In this document: positions 37,301-45,801 of the stretch, piece after piece
Layout of the letters: each line of letters starts with the position of its first letter
How positions within the stretch are numbered: the first letter of the stretch is position 1
From: Desulfofustis sp. PB-SRB1
Lineage (GTDB): Bacteria; Desulfobacterota; Desulfobulbia; Desulfobulbales; Desulfocapsaceae
NCBI GenBank assembly: GCA_016722945.1
Contig: JAEQMT010000038.1
Span: forward strand, 620,001-684,000
Direction of reading: 5' to 3'
Length of the DNA stretch: 64,000 bases
Translations under genes and position numbers: made by a program
The notes under the pieces: generated by a model
What the model was told of the DNA's origin: nothing
The model's database searches: none
Seen by the model: only the letters and a program-made list of their open reading frames with translations

Positions 37301-38121
37301 TCGGCGGTCAACAGGGGATGATAGTGGCTGTGCTGCAGGGCGAACCGGCTTGGCTCACCCGGCTTTTCGGCGATGATGGTGGTAACCGGATAACCGTTGA
37401 TGGCACTGGAATTATCCTTGAAGGCGATTACCGAGCCGGCCGGGTTGGCTTCCAGGGTGGCGGCAACCAGTTCAAAAAGAGTGGCGTCCCGGGCGACTCC
37501 ATCGATTACCTGGACGCCCTTGAAAAAGCCGTGCCGGGAGTGTTCGGAATTGGCATTGTTGAGATCCATGATCTCGACAATAGTGGGATTGCGCTGATGA
37601 CGGCCGACGAAATAATCGTGGTAAAATTGTCGGTCCCATTCATCCATGGACAATCCCGGCACCCTTGTCAGTACCTCCGGGCCGCCGCCCATGAGATCAA
37701 TATCGTAGACCGGTTCAGGTGTCAGGCCGGTATCAAAAGAGGCAAGGGGGGCGGGGTAAGGGCACTCGGTCATCCGGTCGTGATGGGTAGTGACGAAGTG
37801 GTCGCGATCAGTGCCGGGGGGCACCCGGTAACGCCGAGAGCGTTCCAGCCGGGTGATCATGGCAAGACCAACGGCGGCGCAGATGGCCACCATATTAGCC
37901 GACCAGGCGGTGGCAAAATTGAGCCGCGGGCCAACCTCGACGACGTCATCGCCATCCAGGGTGGGACTATCCGAAATTGAGCCGGCCATAAAGCCGTCGG
38001 CCAGCAGCAGCCTCAGGCGCCCAAATTCGGTGTCGTGTAATTCCCGGTCACATTGGATATTGAAACAGTATTCAAAGGTGTCATCCACCCGTCGATAGAG
38101 ATGAAAAACCGTAGGTTGCAT
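34321..38121 (-). CDS. purL: phosphoribosylformylglycinamidine synthase, large single-chain form
   Basis: 1266 residues from ATG 38121, with GAGGG just upstream; the frame is open to 38154. This is the long PurL with synthase and glutaminase in one chain. It shows the FGAM synthase motifs DLNNANSEHSRHGFF near residue 185, ETHNFPTGVAPFAGAETGTGG near residue 270 and MIHDQGAGGPANV, then the class I glutaminase end with nucleophile SLGVCNGCQLF and the His/Glu site MPHPERCF. It catalyses step four of purine synthesis. A MITE-like repeat begins 17 bases before the start codon and may affect expression. Confidence 0.97.
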   Translation of the reverse strand: MQPTVFHLYRRVDDTFEYCFNIQCDRELHDTEFGRLRLLLADGFMAGSISDSPTLDGDDVVEVGPRLNFATAWSANMVAICAAVGLAMITRLERSRRYRVPPGTDRDHFVTTHHDRMTECPYPAPLASFDTGLTPEPVYDIDLMGGGPEVLTRVPGLSMDEWDRQFYHDYFVGRHQRNPTIVEIMDLNNANSEHSRHGFFKGVQVIDGVARDATLFELVAATLEANPAGSVIAFKDNSSAINGYPVTTIIAEKPGEPSRFALQHSHYHPLLTAETHNFPTGVAPFAGAETGTGGRIRDVQATGRGAFVMAGSAGYCVGNLHIPNYQLDWELEREQPDNLADPLTILIEASNGASDYGNKFGEPVILGFVRSFDLRLSTGERWGFIKPIMFTSGIGQIDARLVEKHESEPGMLIVQIGGPAYRVGFGGGAASSMLQGENVSDLDFNAVQRGDAEMEQKMNRVIRACCELGDDNPLEMIHDQGAGGPANVLKELVESAGGRIDIRAIRVGDPTMSVLEIYVAEYQERVGLLIAPGNLARFQALCRREKVTCEVLGEVTGDKRFIVTDSVTDTTPVDLELEPLLGGIPQKTFADQRRTVSHEPLTIAPDAKVVDLLRRIFSLVSVGSKRFLTNKVDRAVTGLVAQQQCCGPLQLPVADFGVMAQTHFGTTGIATAIGEQSIKMLVNPGAGARMAVGEALTNLAGVVVEDINQIKCSANWMWAPKLAGEGAALRDAVQAMHDAMIPLGIAVDGGKDSLSMATMVGAETVKSPRQLVVSLYGAVPDIGAKITPDITEPGSVLFFIDCSGGRCRLGGSALAQVQGRIGDQSPDMDDPALVRRAFGLIQHLVAEKTINAGHDRSDGGLITTLMEMAFSGNCGLDIGISGEGTPVEMLFAEELGYVVACPPGQEEAVISRCREHEVAVQRLGVSTTDKQIRIRVNDEPVLAESMETQRGWWEETSHQLERLQMNQACADEEKAAIFSRPGPSYHISFAPDAKPADSRPAGTHPKVAILRDEGSNSDREMSSAFYQAGFEVWDICMQDLLDGAIDLAAFTGLAAVGGFSYADVPQSAKGWGATIALNDMLRAQFTSFYQRPDTFSLGVCNGCQLFALIGWVPWPGLATEKQPRFVRNRSQRFESRWVSVTVTESPAIMLAGMENTTFGIHVDHGEGRFHAPDAGVLNAVKEQNLIPLAYVDDDGAPTERYPFNPNGSPGGVAGLCSPDGRHLALMPHPERCFLPWQAHWLPEDMKTIETSPWFRLFTNAYRWCTG

Positions 38122-38138
38122 CGGTACCCTCATGCTTT

Positions 38139-38271
38139 GATGGATTCGTAACAATCCCTGTTACCCTCATGCCGAAGTTGATCCTTCATCTATCGTCAAT
38201 TGAAATTACTGGACTCCCGCCTTCGCGGAAATGACGATAGAAAGCGGTTTCAAGGTTCTTAGGGTGCCATC
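38139..38271 (+). repeat. MITE-like element, long form (copy 3), in the purL leader
   Basis: GATGGATTCGTAACAATCC to GGTTCTTAGGGTGCCATC, with internal ACTCCCGCCTTCGCGGAA. It is more diverged than copies 1 and 2 and has no clear target duplication, so it is older. The remaining gap to glpD (38272-38533) holds nothing recognisable. Confidence 0.7.
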
Positions 38272-38533
38272 ACGTATTTATTAATTAGAAACACCACATG
38301 TCTGGAACAGTGCGTGGTCTTATTCACCCCCTGCATGGTGAGGATGCACACTAGCATGAAGCGGCCGGACTGTCCGCTGGAAAATTCTTCCTACCCGCTT
38401 TATAAGAATCAACGAATGGCTACTCCACCGCCGCCGTTTTCCCTTGAACCATTGGCGCTTTTTTCCTATATCTGAGCGGTGAGGGAGTAAAAAGCTGATT
38501 CACTTTTCCCCTTATTTTTCATACAGGTACGCC

Positions 38534-40042
38534 ATGACATCCACTTCATACGATATTGCCATCATCGGCGGCGGCATCAACGGCTGCGGCATCGCCCGAG
38601 ACGCAGCCGGTCGCGGGTTATCGGTGCTACTTGTGGAACAGGACGATCTGGCCAACGGCACCTCGTCGGCATCCACCAAGCTTATCCACGGGGGCCTGCG
38701 CTATCTGGAGTATTACGAGTTCAGGCTGGTGCGCGAATCACTGCGGGAGCGTGAGGTACTGCTCCGTGCCGCCCCCCATATCATCTGGCCGCTACGCTTT
38801 ATTCTGCCGCATCACAAGGGGCTGCGGCCATCCTGGCTGATCCGGCTCGGCCTCTTGTTATACGACAACATCGGCGGTCGCAAGCTGCTGCCGCCCACGA
38901 CCCGTGTCGATCTGCGCACCGATGCCCGTGGTAAACCGCTGAAGGAGGAGTTCACCGTCGGGTTTGAATATTCCGACTGCTGGGTCATCGACAGCCGCCT
39001 GGTGGTTCTCAACGGCCGTGACGCGGCACGACTCGGCGCCGACATCAGGACCCGCACCCGCTGCACCGGCGCCAGACGAAACGAGAACGGCTGGCAGCTG
39101 GCCCTGGCGGACACCGCCACCGGCGCCACCAGCGAGGCGCGGGCCAAAGCCCTGGTCAACGTCACCGGGCCGTGGCTCAATCAATTTATGAACACGGTGG
39201 AGCACCGCCCTACCACGGAGCGCATCAGGATGGTCAAGGGCAGCCACATTATTGTGCCCAAACTCTATGACCATGACCGCGCCTATATATTCCAGAACGC
39301 CGACAGCCGCATTATTTTCGCCATTCCTTATGAGCGTGCATTCACCCTGATCGGCACCACCGATGTCGATTACCAGGGCGACCCATCGGAAGTGGCCATC
39401 GAGGAATCGGAGGTTGACTATCTCTGCCGCGCGGCCAGCGAATATTTCACCACCCCCATCACCGCCGACACCGTTGTCCACGCCTACTCAGGAATCCGCC
39501 CGCTCTTTGACGATGGCGCCTCGGACGCCAAGGCGGCCACCCGCGATTATATTCTCAAGACCGACACCGGTGAGAGCGGCTCGGAGCCGCCGCTGCTGTC
39601 TATTTACGGCGGCAAGATTACCACCTACCGCAAGCTGGCGGAATCGGTGCTGGCCAAACTTGCGCCGCACCTGCCGAATACGACGCGGGGGGAGTGGACC
39701 GAGCATGAGCATCTGCCGGGCGGTGATTTCGCCCCCGATGAATTTGATACCATGGTTGAAAAGCTTTGCACCCAGCACCCCTTTATCAATGATGATCACG
39801 GTTACCGGCTGATCAGAAATTACGGCACCGAGGCTACCGCCGTGCTGGCCGGGACCACCAGTGAAAATGATCTGGGCCACCGTTTTGGTGCTGATCTTTA
39901 TGAGTGTGAAGTGAGGTTTCTCCTTAAAAACGAATGGGCCCGCACCGCCGAAGACATCTTATGGCGGCGCACCAATCTGGGCCTGGTTTTCAGTGAAGAA
40001 CAGAAAAATGAACTGCAGGAGTGGCTTAATGCGAACAGCTAG
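38534..40042 (+). CDS. glpD: glycerol-3-phosphate dehydrogenase (FAD)
   Basis: 502 residues, full length. The Rossmann FAD motif DIAIIGGGINGCGIARDAAGRG is at residues 6-27, STKLIHGGLRYLEYYEFRLVRE near residue 48, and TDVDYQGDP and SIYGGKITTYRKLAE are further on. It oxidises glycerol-3-phosphate to dihydroxyacetone phosphate and feeds electrons to quinone at the inner membrane. glpK follows on the same strand after a gap that contains a MITE. Confidence 0.96.
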   Translation: MTSTSYDIAIIGGGINGCGIARDAAGRGLSVLLVEQDDLANGTSSASTKLIHGGLRYLEYYEFRLVRESLREREVLLRAAPHIIWPLRFILPHHKGLRPSWLIRLGLLLYDNIGGRKLLPPTTRVDLRTDARGKPLKEEFTVGFEYSDCWVIDSRLVVLNGRDAARLGADIRTRTRCTGARRNENGWQLALADTATGATSEARAKALVNVTGPWLNQFMNTVEHRPTTERIRMVKGSHIIVPKLYDHDRAYIFQNADSRIIFAIPYERAFTLIGTTDVDYQGDPSEVAIEESEVDYLCRAASEYFTTPITADTVVHAYSGIRPLFDDGASDAKAATRDYILKTDTGESGSEPPLLSIYGGKITTYRKLAESVLAKLAPHLPNTTRGEWTEHEHLPGGDFAPDEFDTMVEKLCTQHPFINDDHGYRLIRNYGTEATAVLAGTTSENDLGHRFGADLYECEVRFLLKNEWARTAEDILWRRTNLGLVFSEEQKNELQEWLNANS

Positions 40043-40085
40043 GCGGGTTTGCTCTTCAGTGCATTTTTTTCAAGTCAGATTCTTG

Positions 40086-40222
40086 AGTGATTTCGTAAAA
40101 ACCTCAAAATTGCTTGCTATCGTCATTCCCGCGAAAGCGGGAATCCAGTGATTTCAATTAATTATGAATGTCGGGTCAATTCCGGTATGACATGCAGGCA
40201 TATGGGTTTTTACGAAAGCATC
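40086..40222 (-). repeat. MITE-like element, long form (copy 4), between glpD and glpK
   Basis: In reverse orientation: GATGCTTTCGTAAAAACCC to GGTTTTTACGAAATCACT, with the CCCGCGAAAGCGGGAAT hairpin. No exact target duplication is left. It separates glpD from glpK, so a formerly tight operon may now rely on readthrough of the hairpin. Confidence 0.75.
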
Positions 40223-40269
40223 ATTTTTGAGGGGTTTCATATCAACTGTCCCCGTATAAAGGAGCTGTT

Positions 40270-41754
40270 ATGACCAGTTATGTCATGGCCATGGACCAGG
40301 GTACCACGTCGAGCCGGGCAATCGTCTTCGACGATAGGTTTTCCATCATGGGCCTGGCCCAGCAGGAAACGACCCAACACTATCCTCATTCGGGCTGGGT
40401 AGAGCACGATGCCGAGGAAATATGGGCAACATCGCTTGCCACCTGCCGGCAGGCCCTTACCAGCGCCGGCATTGAAGCAGCCCAACTGGCCGCTATCGGT
40501 ATCACTAACCAGCGTGAAACCACCATCATCTGGGACCGCGCCACCGGGAATCCCATCCACCGTGCCATCGTCTGGCAGGATCGACGTACTGCCGAGTTCT
40601 GCAACACCTTACGGGAACAGGGACACGATGAGACCATCAGCGCCAAGACCGGCCTGCTCATCGACCCCTACTTTTCCGCCACCAAGATCCGCTGGCTCCT
40701 GGAACACGTGGACGGGGCGCGGTCACGGGCTGAAAAGGGCGAGCTTGCCTTCGGTACGGTCGACACCTATCTGCTGTGGAAACTCAGCGGCGGCGCGGTG
40801 CATCGTACCGATGCCACCAACGCGGCCCGTACCATGCTATTCAATATCCATGAAAACCGCTGGGACAATGAGCTGCTTGGTCTGTTCGATATCCCCGCCG
40901 CGCTGTTGCCCGAAGTACTTGACTGCTCGGCGGATTTCGGCATGAGCGAGCCTGAGCTTTTGGGTGCTGCCGTGCCCATCCGCGGCATTGCCGGCGACCA
41001 GCAGGCGGCACTGGTGGGCCAGGCATGTTTTGCTCAGGGGATGCTCAAATCAACTTACGGTACCGGCTGTTTCGCCGTGCTCAATACCGGTGCCGAACCG
41101 GTACGCTCCACCAACAAACTACTCACCACCATCGGCTACCGGCTGGCCGGCACAACCACCTACGCCCTTGAGGGCTCCATCTTCGTGGCCGGCGCCGCCG
41201 TACAGTGGATGCGCGATGCCATGGGACTCATTGATCACGCCGCGCAAAGCGGCACCCTGGCCGAGCGCGCCGACACCAATCAGGATGTCTATCTGGTGCC
41301 CGCCTTCACCGGCCTTGGCGCCCCTCACTGGGACGCCCACGCCCGCGGCGCCATCTTCGGTATCACCCGCGCCACCGGGCCCGCCGAGCTTTCCCGGGCG
41401 GCGCTGGAGTCGGTCTGCTACCAGACCAAGGATCTTATCGAGGCGATGAAAAAGGACTGGCATCACGAAGAGATTCCGGTGCTGCGGGTGGACGGCGGCA
41501 TGGTGGCCTCTGATTTCACCATGCAGGCCCTGGCCGATATCCTCGACGCCCCGGTGGATCGCCCCACCATCCTGGAAACCACCGCCGTCGGCGCCGCATA
41601 CCTGGCTGGGCTTTATCAGGGGGTGTTCCCCGAGCCAGCAACCTTTGCCCACTCCTGGCAGCTCGAGCGACGCTTCACCCCGCGGATGGACAACTCGCTG
41701 CGAAGGCGTAAATACCAGGGCTGGCAGGATGCAGTGCGCCGAACCCTGTCTTGA
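40270..41754 (+). CDS. glpK: glycerol kinase
   Basis: 494 residues, starting behind AAAGGAG. FGGY kinase: [15 protein letters not shown] at residues 8-22, GITNQRETT near 78, [15 protein letters not shown] near 160, YGTGCF near 263, and the C-terminal ATP region [13 protein letters not shown]. It phosphorylates glycerol for GlpD. No facilitator (glpF) is nearby. A rearranged copy of its 3' end is present at 51408-51574. Confidence 0.97.
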   Translation: MTSYVMAMDQGTTSSRAIVFDDRFSIMGLAQQETTQHYPHSGWVEHDAEEIWATSLATCRQALTSAGIEAAQLAAIGITNQRETTIIWDRATGNPIHRAIVWQDRRTAEFCNTLREQGHDETISAKTGLLIDPYFSATKIRWLLEHVDGARSRAEKGELAFGTVDTYLLWKLSGGAVHRTDATNAARTMLFNIHENRWDNELLGLFDIPAALLPEVLDCSADFGMSEPELLGAAVPIRGIAGDQQAALVGQACFAQGMLKSTYGTGCFAVLNTGAEPVRSTNKLLTTIGYRLAGTTTYALEGSIFVAGAAVQWMRDAMGLIDHAAQSGTLAERADTNQDVYLVPAFTGLGAPHWDAHARGAIFGITRATGPAELSRAALESVCYQTKDLIEAMKKDWHHEEIPVLRVDGGMVASDFTMQALADILDAPVDRPTILETTAVGAAYLAGLYQGVFPEPATFAHSWQLERRFTPRMDNSLRRRKYQGWQDAVRRTLS

Positions 41755-42045
41755 AGCAGGATATTAATTCCGATGTTCAAGTGGTTTCGGGAATACAAAC
41801 GACGCAAAATTCTGCAAAAGCCTTTTCCCGACAAGTGGCGGGAAATAATGCGGAACAGGGTGCCCCATTATACATATCTCGATACTGCCGAGCGATCCCA
41901 GCTTGAACAGCTTGTCGCGATTTTTATCGCCGAGAAGAATTTTGAGGGGTGCGGCGGCCTCACCATCACCGACGAGATCAGTGTAGTGATCAGCGCCCAG
42001 GCGTGCCTGCTTGTCCTGGGTCTGCCACCGTTTCAATACCTCAAA

Positions 42046-44006
42046 CAGGAGTTTAAGAGTTAATCCAGCAAATTTGCCCCAAAGCCTTGCCCAGCATAGG
42101 TTTATGCAAGCAAAGGGCGTAAGACCCCACTGCTGTCGATTTGATATCCGAAGGCGTGTAGGACTTCGGCTTGGGTCTTACCAGGTGTTTCCAGTCGACG
42201 TTCAGGCTTTCTCGCTCCCTTCTTCACCGATAACACTGAATGCAGCCGCCGCATGTCAGTCATAACATCATGTGCCGTACGTTGTACTCCGTTACGTGCG
42301 AGTCGATTCTCAAGGATGCGCACATAGGTCAGGGCAACGACGCAGGTAAACAGATGCAGTCGGATCTTGCTGTCGGTCCAGTGCCGAAACGGACGAGCAC
42401 CCACCAAATCATCATCATTGCTCAAGCGGAAGGTTTCCTCAACCTGCCATCGATCCAGACTGGCTTGCACGATTTCCGCCGTTGTCCAGTCCGTATTGTC
42501 GGTGATAATGATGTTCTTCCCACACATCGCTCGTCTCTGTTTCAATTTGTCGGGGTCCTTTCTGAAACTCATGGAAAGGCTCGTGCCCGAGGTCTCGAAA
42601 CGCAACTCAAAATAATCAGATGAGATGTGCAGTCTTTTACAAAGCATGAGATACCGCCCTTCTATTTTCTCGGCGTTACGCCAATGAGGCACCCCCTCTC
42701 GCACCTTAGCCCGCATCTCAAGGAGTTGCCGGCGGATCGTCTCGAGTTTGTTCTCAAAGGTATATGCCTTCTTGCGGGCTGTTCGGGGATTATACGTTAC
42801 GACAACCGTGCGCTCCTTTCCCCAATACTCCCCTCTGGAACGAAAGGCTTTGAGGCAGTCCTCCCTTCGGTCATCCTCAATCAACCGCTCATTCTTGGCC
42901 AGATCGACAATCTCGAAACGATCCAGCGGCGTGGCTGCGAGATCCTGAGCAAAATAGGTCGAATAGGTGGTGACGAAGTGAACCCTGGAGTGCTCGTCAA
43001 TCCAAGAAAAATTGCCCTCCGAGTTCATTCCCTTGTCGATAACAACGGTGAGGCGCTCCTTGGTGTTGTCAAGACCGCAGACAATCCCGAACATCTCGTC
43101 CATGACTGCCTCGAACAATTTGCTGTCATGGAGGTTTCCCGGATAAGCGGACCAGTGCAGCGGCAGTCGTGAATCTTTGGCCACCAGAAGCCCAAGCCCA
43201 ATCTGGCGAAGATGATGTCGTCCGGCTTTATTCTTGCCCCGCCGAGAAAGCTCCGAGTCGGTATGACTTGACATGAAGGTGTAATAGTTTGTCGTGTCAA
43301 AGAGGAGGCAGTCGGAGGCAGGGCGCTCTTTTTCCCAGACACGCGCAAAAAAGCTGTGCGAGATTTTTTTTAGGTCGTCCTCACTGACGCGGTCCCACTT
43401 TTCCCAATACCGTTGACTGGTGAGTTCATCAAGTTCAACCGGCCGAAGCTGCTGGATCGCTGTCTGCCGGTACCAATCTGCCAGTTTGTTCTTGCTGACT
43501 GCCTCCACCATTCGATTCAAGACACAGTAGAGGAAATAATCCCCCACCGGTGGTCCTTTCTCCCGTTCCCCTCTCGGCACATGGGAGTTGACGATGGTGC
43601 TTAGATCAATATCCCGGTCAACCTCCAAAGCAAGCCACAACGCGCCAAACTCCTCGACTTTCAGCTCTGAAAGTTCTTGAGTGTGTCCCGCGGCAAGCGC
43701 TGCGACCTTTTCCGGGGAGCCGAGATAGACTTGGGAGATCACCTTCGGTTTGCCGCCGACACGGGCTATTTCTCGCACGTAGAGATAGGGTCTTCCTTTT
43801 TTCTTCTTTATGTGGAAATGTGCCATGCCTATGCCTATACAATAGGGTCTTACATGTCAAGAGAAAAATTAAGCATGTTACTGATTTTATATCATTTGTG
43901 AGGAAAGATTGGGTGAGAAAAGGAGGGGCTTACAGCGTTGACGTACGTAACAGTATGATATCACACATCTTATTCTGAAAATTGCCGTTTATCTCTTAAA
44001 CTCCTG
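42046..44006 (-). mobile_element. complete IS1634-like insertion sequence
   Basis: 1961 bp. Ends are perfect 14-bp inverted repeats, CAGGAGTTTAAGAG and its complement, with looser matching beyond. TCAAA is duplicated at 42041-42045 and 44007-44011. One intact transposase gene is inside. Size, 5-bp duplication and transposase type fit the IS1634/IS4 group. Confidence 0.93.
42102..43826 (-). CDS. IS1634-family DDE transposase
   Basis: 574 residues, uninterrupted. It opens HIKKKKGRPYLYVREIARVGGKPKV, typical of the family. The catalytic triad can be placed at LLFDTTNYY (near residue 175), VVIDKGMNS (near 265) and the Glu of RWQVEETFRLS (near 470). It is probably active, since the ends and target duplication are intact. 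It moves the IS by cut-and-paste or replicative transfer. Confidence 0.92.
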   Translation of the reverse strand: MAHFHIKKKKGRPYLYVREIARVGGKPKVISQVYLGSPEKVAALAAGHTQELSELKVEEFGALWLALEVDRDIDLSTIVNSHVPRGEREKGPPVGDYFLYCVLNRMVEAVSKNKLADWYRQTAIQQLRPVELDELTSQRYWEKWDRVSEDDLKKISHSFFARVWEKERPASDCLLFDTTNYYTFMSSHTDSELSRRGKNKAGRHHLRQIGLGLLVAKDSRLPLHWSAYPGNLHDSKLFEAVMDEMFGIVCGLDNTKERLTVVIDKGMNSEGNFSWIDEHSRVHFVTTYSTYFAQDLAATPLDRFEIVDLAKNERLIEDDRREDCLKAFRSRGEYWGKERTVVVTYNPRTARKKAYTFENKLETIRRQLLEMRAKVREGVPHWRNAEKIEGRYLMLCKRLHISSDYFELRFETSGTSLSMSFRKDPDKLKQRRAMCGKNIIITDNTDWTTAEIVQASLDRWQVEETFRLSNDDDLVGARPFRHWTDSKIRLHLFTCVVALTYVRILENRLARNGVQRTAHDVMTDMRRLHSVLSVKKGARKPERRLETPGKTQAEVLHAFGYQIDSSGVLRPLLA

Positions 44007-44722
44007 TCAAACTTGCCGCGATCCTCGTCTATCCCACCACCGTAGCTATGCCGCCATCACGCACAAGCATGTTTAACGGGGGCGGTGATATCGTCCCGGA
44101 CCAGCATGCAATTCTTGGCCTGGCCTCGGCCGGCGAAACCGTCGTCCTGGTCTGGGATGCGGTGCTTCGCGGTACACGCCACGCCACCGACGGCCACAAC
44201 GTCGTCTACCACGAGTTTGCCCACATCCTCGACATGCGTGACGGCGCCGCCGACGGCACCCCGATCCTGCCAAGCAGAGAACGGTACCGCCAGTGGGTAC
44301 AGGTGTGTGAGCAGGCGTTTTTACAGTTAAGAAATGATGCCGAAAAGGGACGTAAGAGCCTTCTGGATCACTATGGTGCGGTAGATGAGGCGGAATTTTT
44401 CGCGGTTGCCACGGAGATTTTCTTCGATCGTCCCCTGCGCATGCAAAAAGAGATGCCCGCGCTCTATCAAGTACTAGCCGGCTATTACCGGCAGGACACC
44501 GCGGCACGCGAGCGACGGCACCGCAAGGGTGCAAGCCGGGCGAGGTCTTAAAACGCAACAAAAACTCGATACGCCAGCTGCCGGTTCAAGGCCGTCCACA
44601 AGACAGTGTCAGAACGGTCCCCGGTGAGCCGAGACACCTCTTCGATTCTTATATATGGTACACCGGTACGCCCCGCTGAGGTTCGCGGGCGGCGGGGCAG
44701 AAGACAGGCTCTTTTGACATGA

Positions 44723-45748
44723 TTACGGGGCACCGTAAATACCATGCCCCAGCGATCTGATCGTGCCGTCCCGCTTCAGCCTGGCGGCGACGGCGTAAAT
44801 CCTGGTGCGGCTTACCCCGGTTCGCTCCTCAAGTTCCGCCACACGTATCCCGTCAGGGTGACGCTTGATGGTTTCCTCGATAAGCAAAGATGCCTTCTTT
44901 TGTCCGGCGGCGCGGCGTGTAGGTCGGGCCGCGGGGGTACGTGGAGGCCGTCTCGATTTTTTGGGGCTACCCGCGGTATCAGCTTTTTCAGGCAGAGCAT
45001 CGCCTGACACCCCAGGTAATCCATCCAGCTCAATACCGAAGAGATCTGACAGGTCGGCACCGTGAAGCGCTTTGCCGCTCTTCTGTTTTGCCTTGGTTAA
45101 CAGGTCATCTGTTTTTTCCTCCACCACCTGCCCTACCAATTCATTGATATCAACCCGCCGCAGGGTAAAAAATAACAGCGGATTTTCGTCGAGTCGGGCG
45201 CCCACGCCATAGAGTGCAGCTGCCACGTGTTTGCACATGACGGCCCAATCAGGACATGAACAGGCCAAGGTGATTTCTCGCGGGGTGGGAAACAACCCCT
45301 CGCCCTCGGCAAAAAATATTTCACTGAATTCGCGTGGGAACTTTCCGGCTACCAGCTCGGACAGTGAAAACAGCGCCCCGCGGCACTGTTTTTTAATGCG
45401 ATTCCAACTCGCATTTTTTACCGCGGATATCCGGATACCCACTTCATACGGACGCGTCCTGGTGCCCTGTACCAAGGCATTCACCTCGCCGGCACTCACC
45501 TGCAGATCAAGAACGGCACCATGCCGGACGTAGCTCTTGCCGCGACCGATACGGTTGCTAAAATCCGCGTAACGCTCCAGATTTTTATTCCATGACCGTC
45601 CCCACCAGGTGTGCGCCAGGGTTGTGCCCGCAATAATAATTGGTGCAATATCGGGCCTTGTTTTCCGTAGTTGGGCCAGTTTTTTTGCCGCTTTTTGCTT
45701 CTTCTCGGCAACGGTGACATATCTATGGTATCCACCCCATGAACTCAT
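44723..45748 (-). CDS. SWIM zinc-finger protein with C-terminal winged-helix domain
   Basis: 341 residues, behind GGAGGG. The SWIM motif CSCPDWAVMCKHVAAALYGVG (residues about 163-183) gives CxC...CxH zinc binding. The middle is Lys/Arg/Pro-rich and disordered (residues 250-285), and the C-terminus (residues 290-341) looks like a winged helix (GIRVAELEERTGVSRTRIYAVAARLKRDG). It lies 53 bases after the SNF2 helicase gene on the same strand. SNF2-SWIM pairs recur in bacteria and are thought to act together on DNA; the process is not established. Confidence 0.8.
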   Translation of the reverse strand: MSSWGGYHRYVTVAEKKQKAAKKLAQLRKTRPDIAPIIIAGTTLAHTWWGRSWNKNLERYADFSNRIGRGKSYVRHGAVLDLQVSAGEVNALVQGTRTRPYEVGIRISAVKNASWNRIKKQCRGALFSLSELVAGKFPREFSEIFFAEGEGLFPTPREITLACSCPDWAVMCKHVAAALYGVGARLDENPLLFFTLRRVDINELVGQVVEEKTDDLLTKAKQKSGKALHGADLSDLFGIELDGLPGVSGDALPEKADTAGSPKKSRRPPRTPAARPTRRAAGQKKASLLIEETIKRHPDGIRVAELEERTGVSRTRIYAVAARLKRDGTIRSLGHGIYGAP

Positions 45749-45801
45749 TGGTACGTAGTCCCTCCGTCTCTATTAACAACATCGCTTCCCCGAGAAGTGG
45801 A

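Larger units (their letters stand above)
41773..44551 (+). pseudogene. mtfA: mtfA copy 1, split by an IS element
   Basis: The first part (41773-42045) and last part (44007-44551) join exactly into the same protein as the intact copy at 51593-52405. The left part ends at LPPFQYLK, and the right part resumes there and carries the zinc-peptidase motif HEFAH. Between them is a 1961-bp IS (42046-44006) flanked by the 5-bp duplication TCAAA. The coding parts have only scattered differences from copy 2, so the insertion is recent. It lies 18 bases after glpK. Confidence 0.92.
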
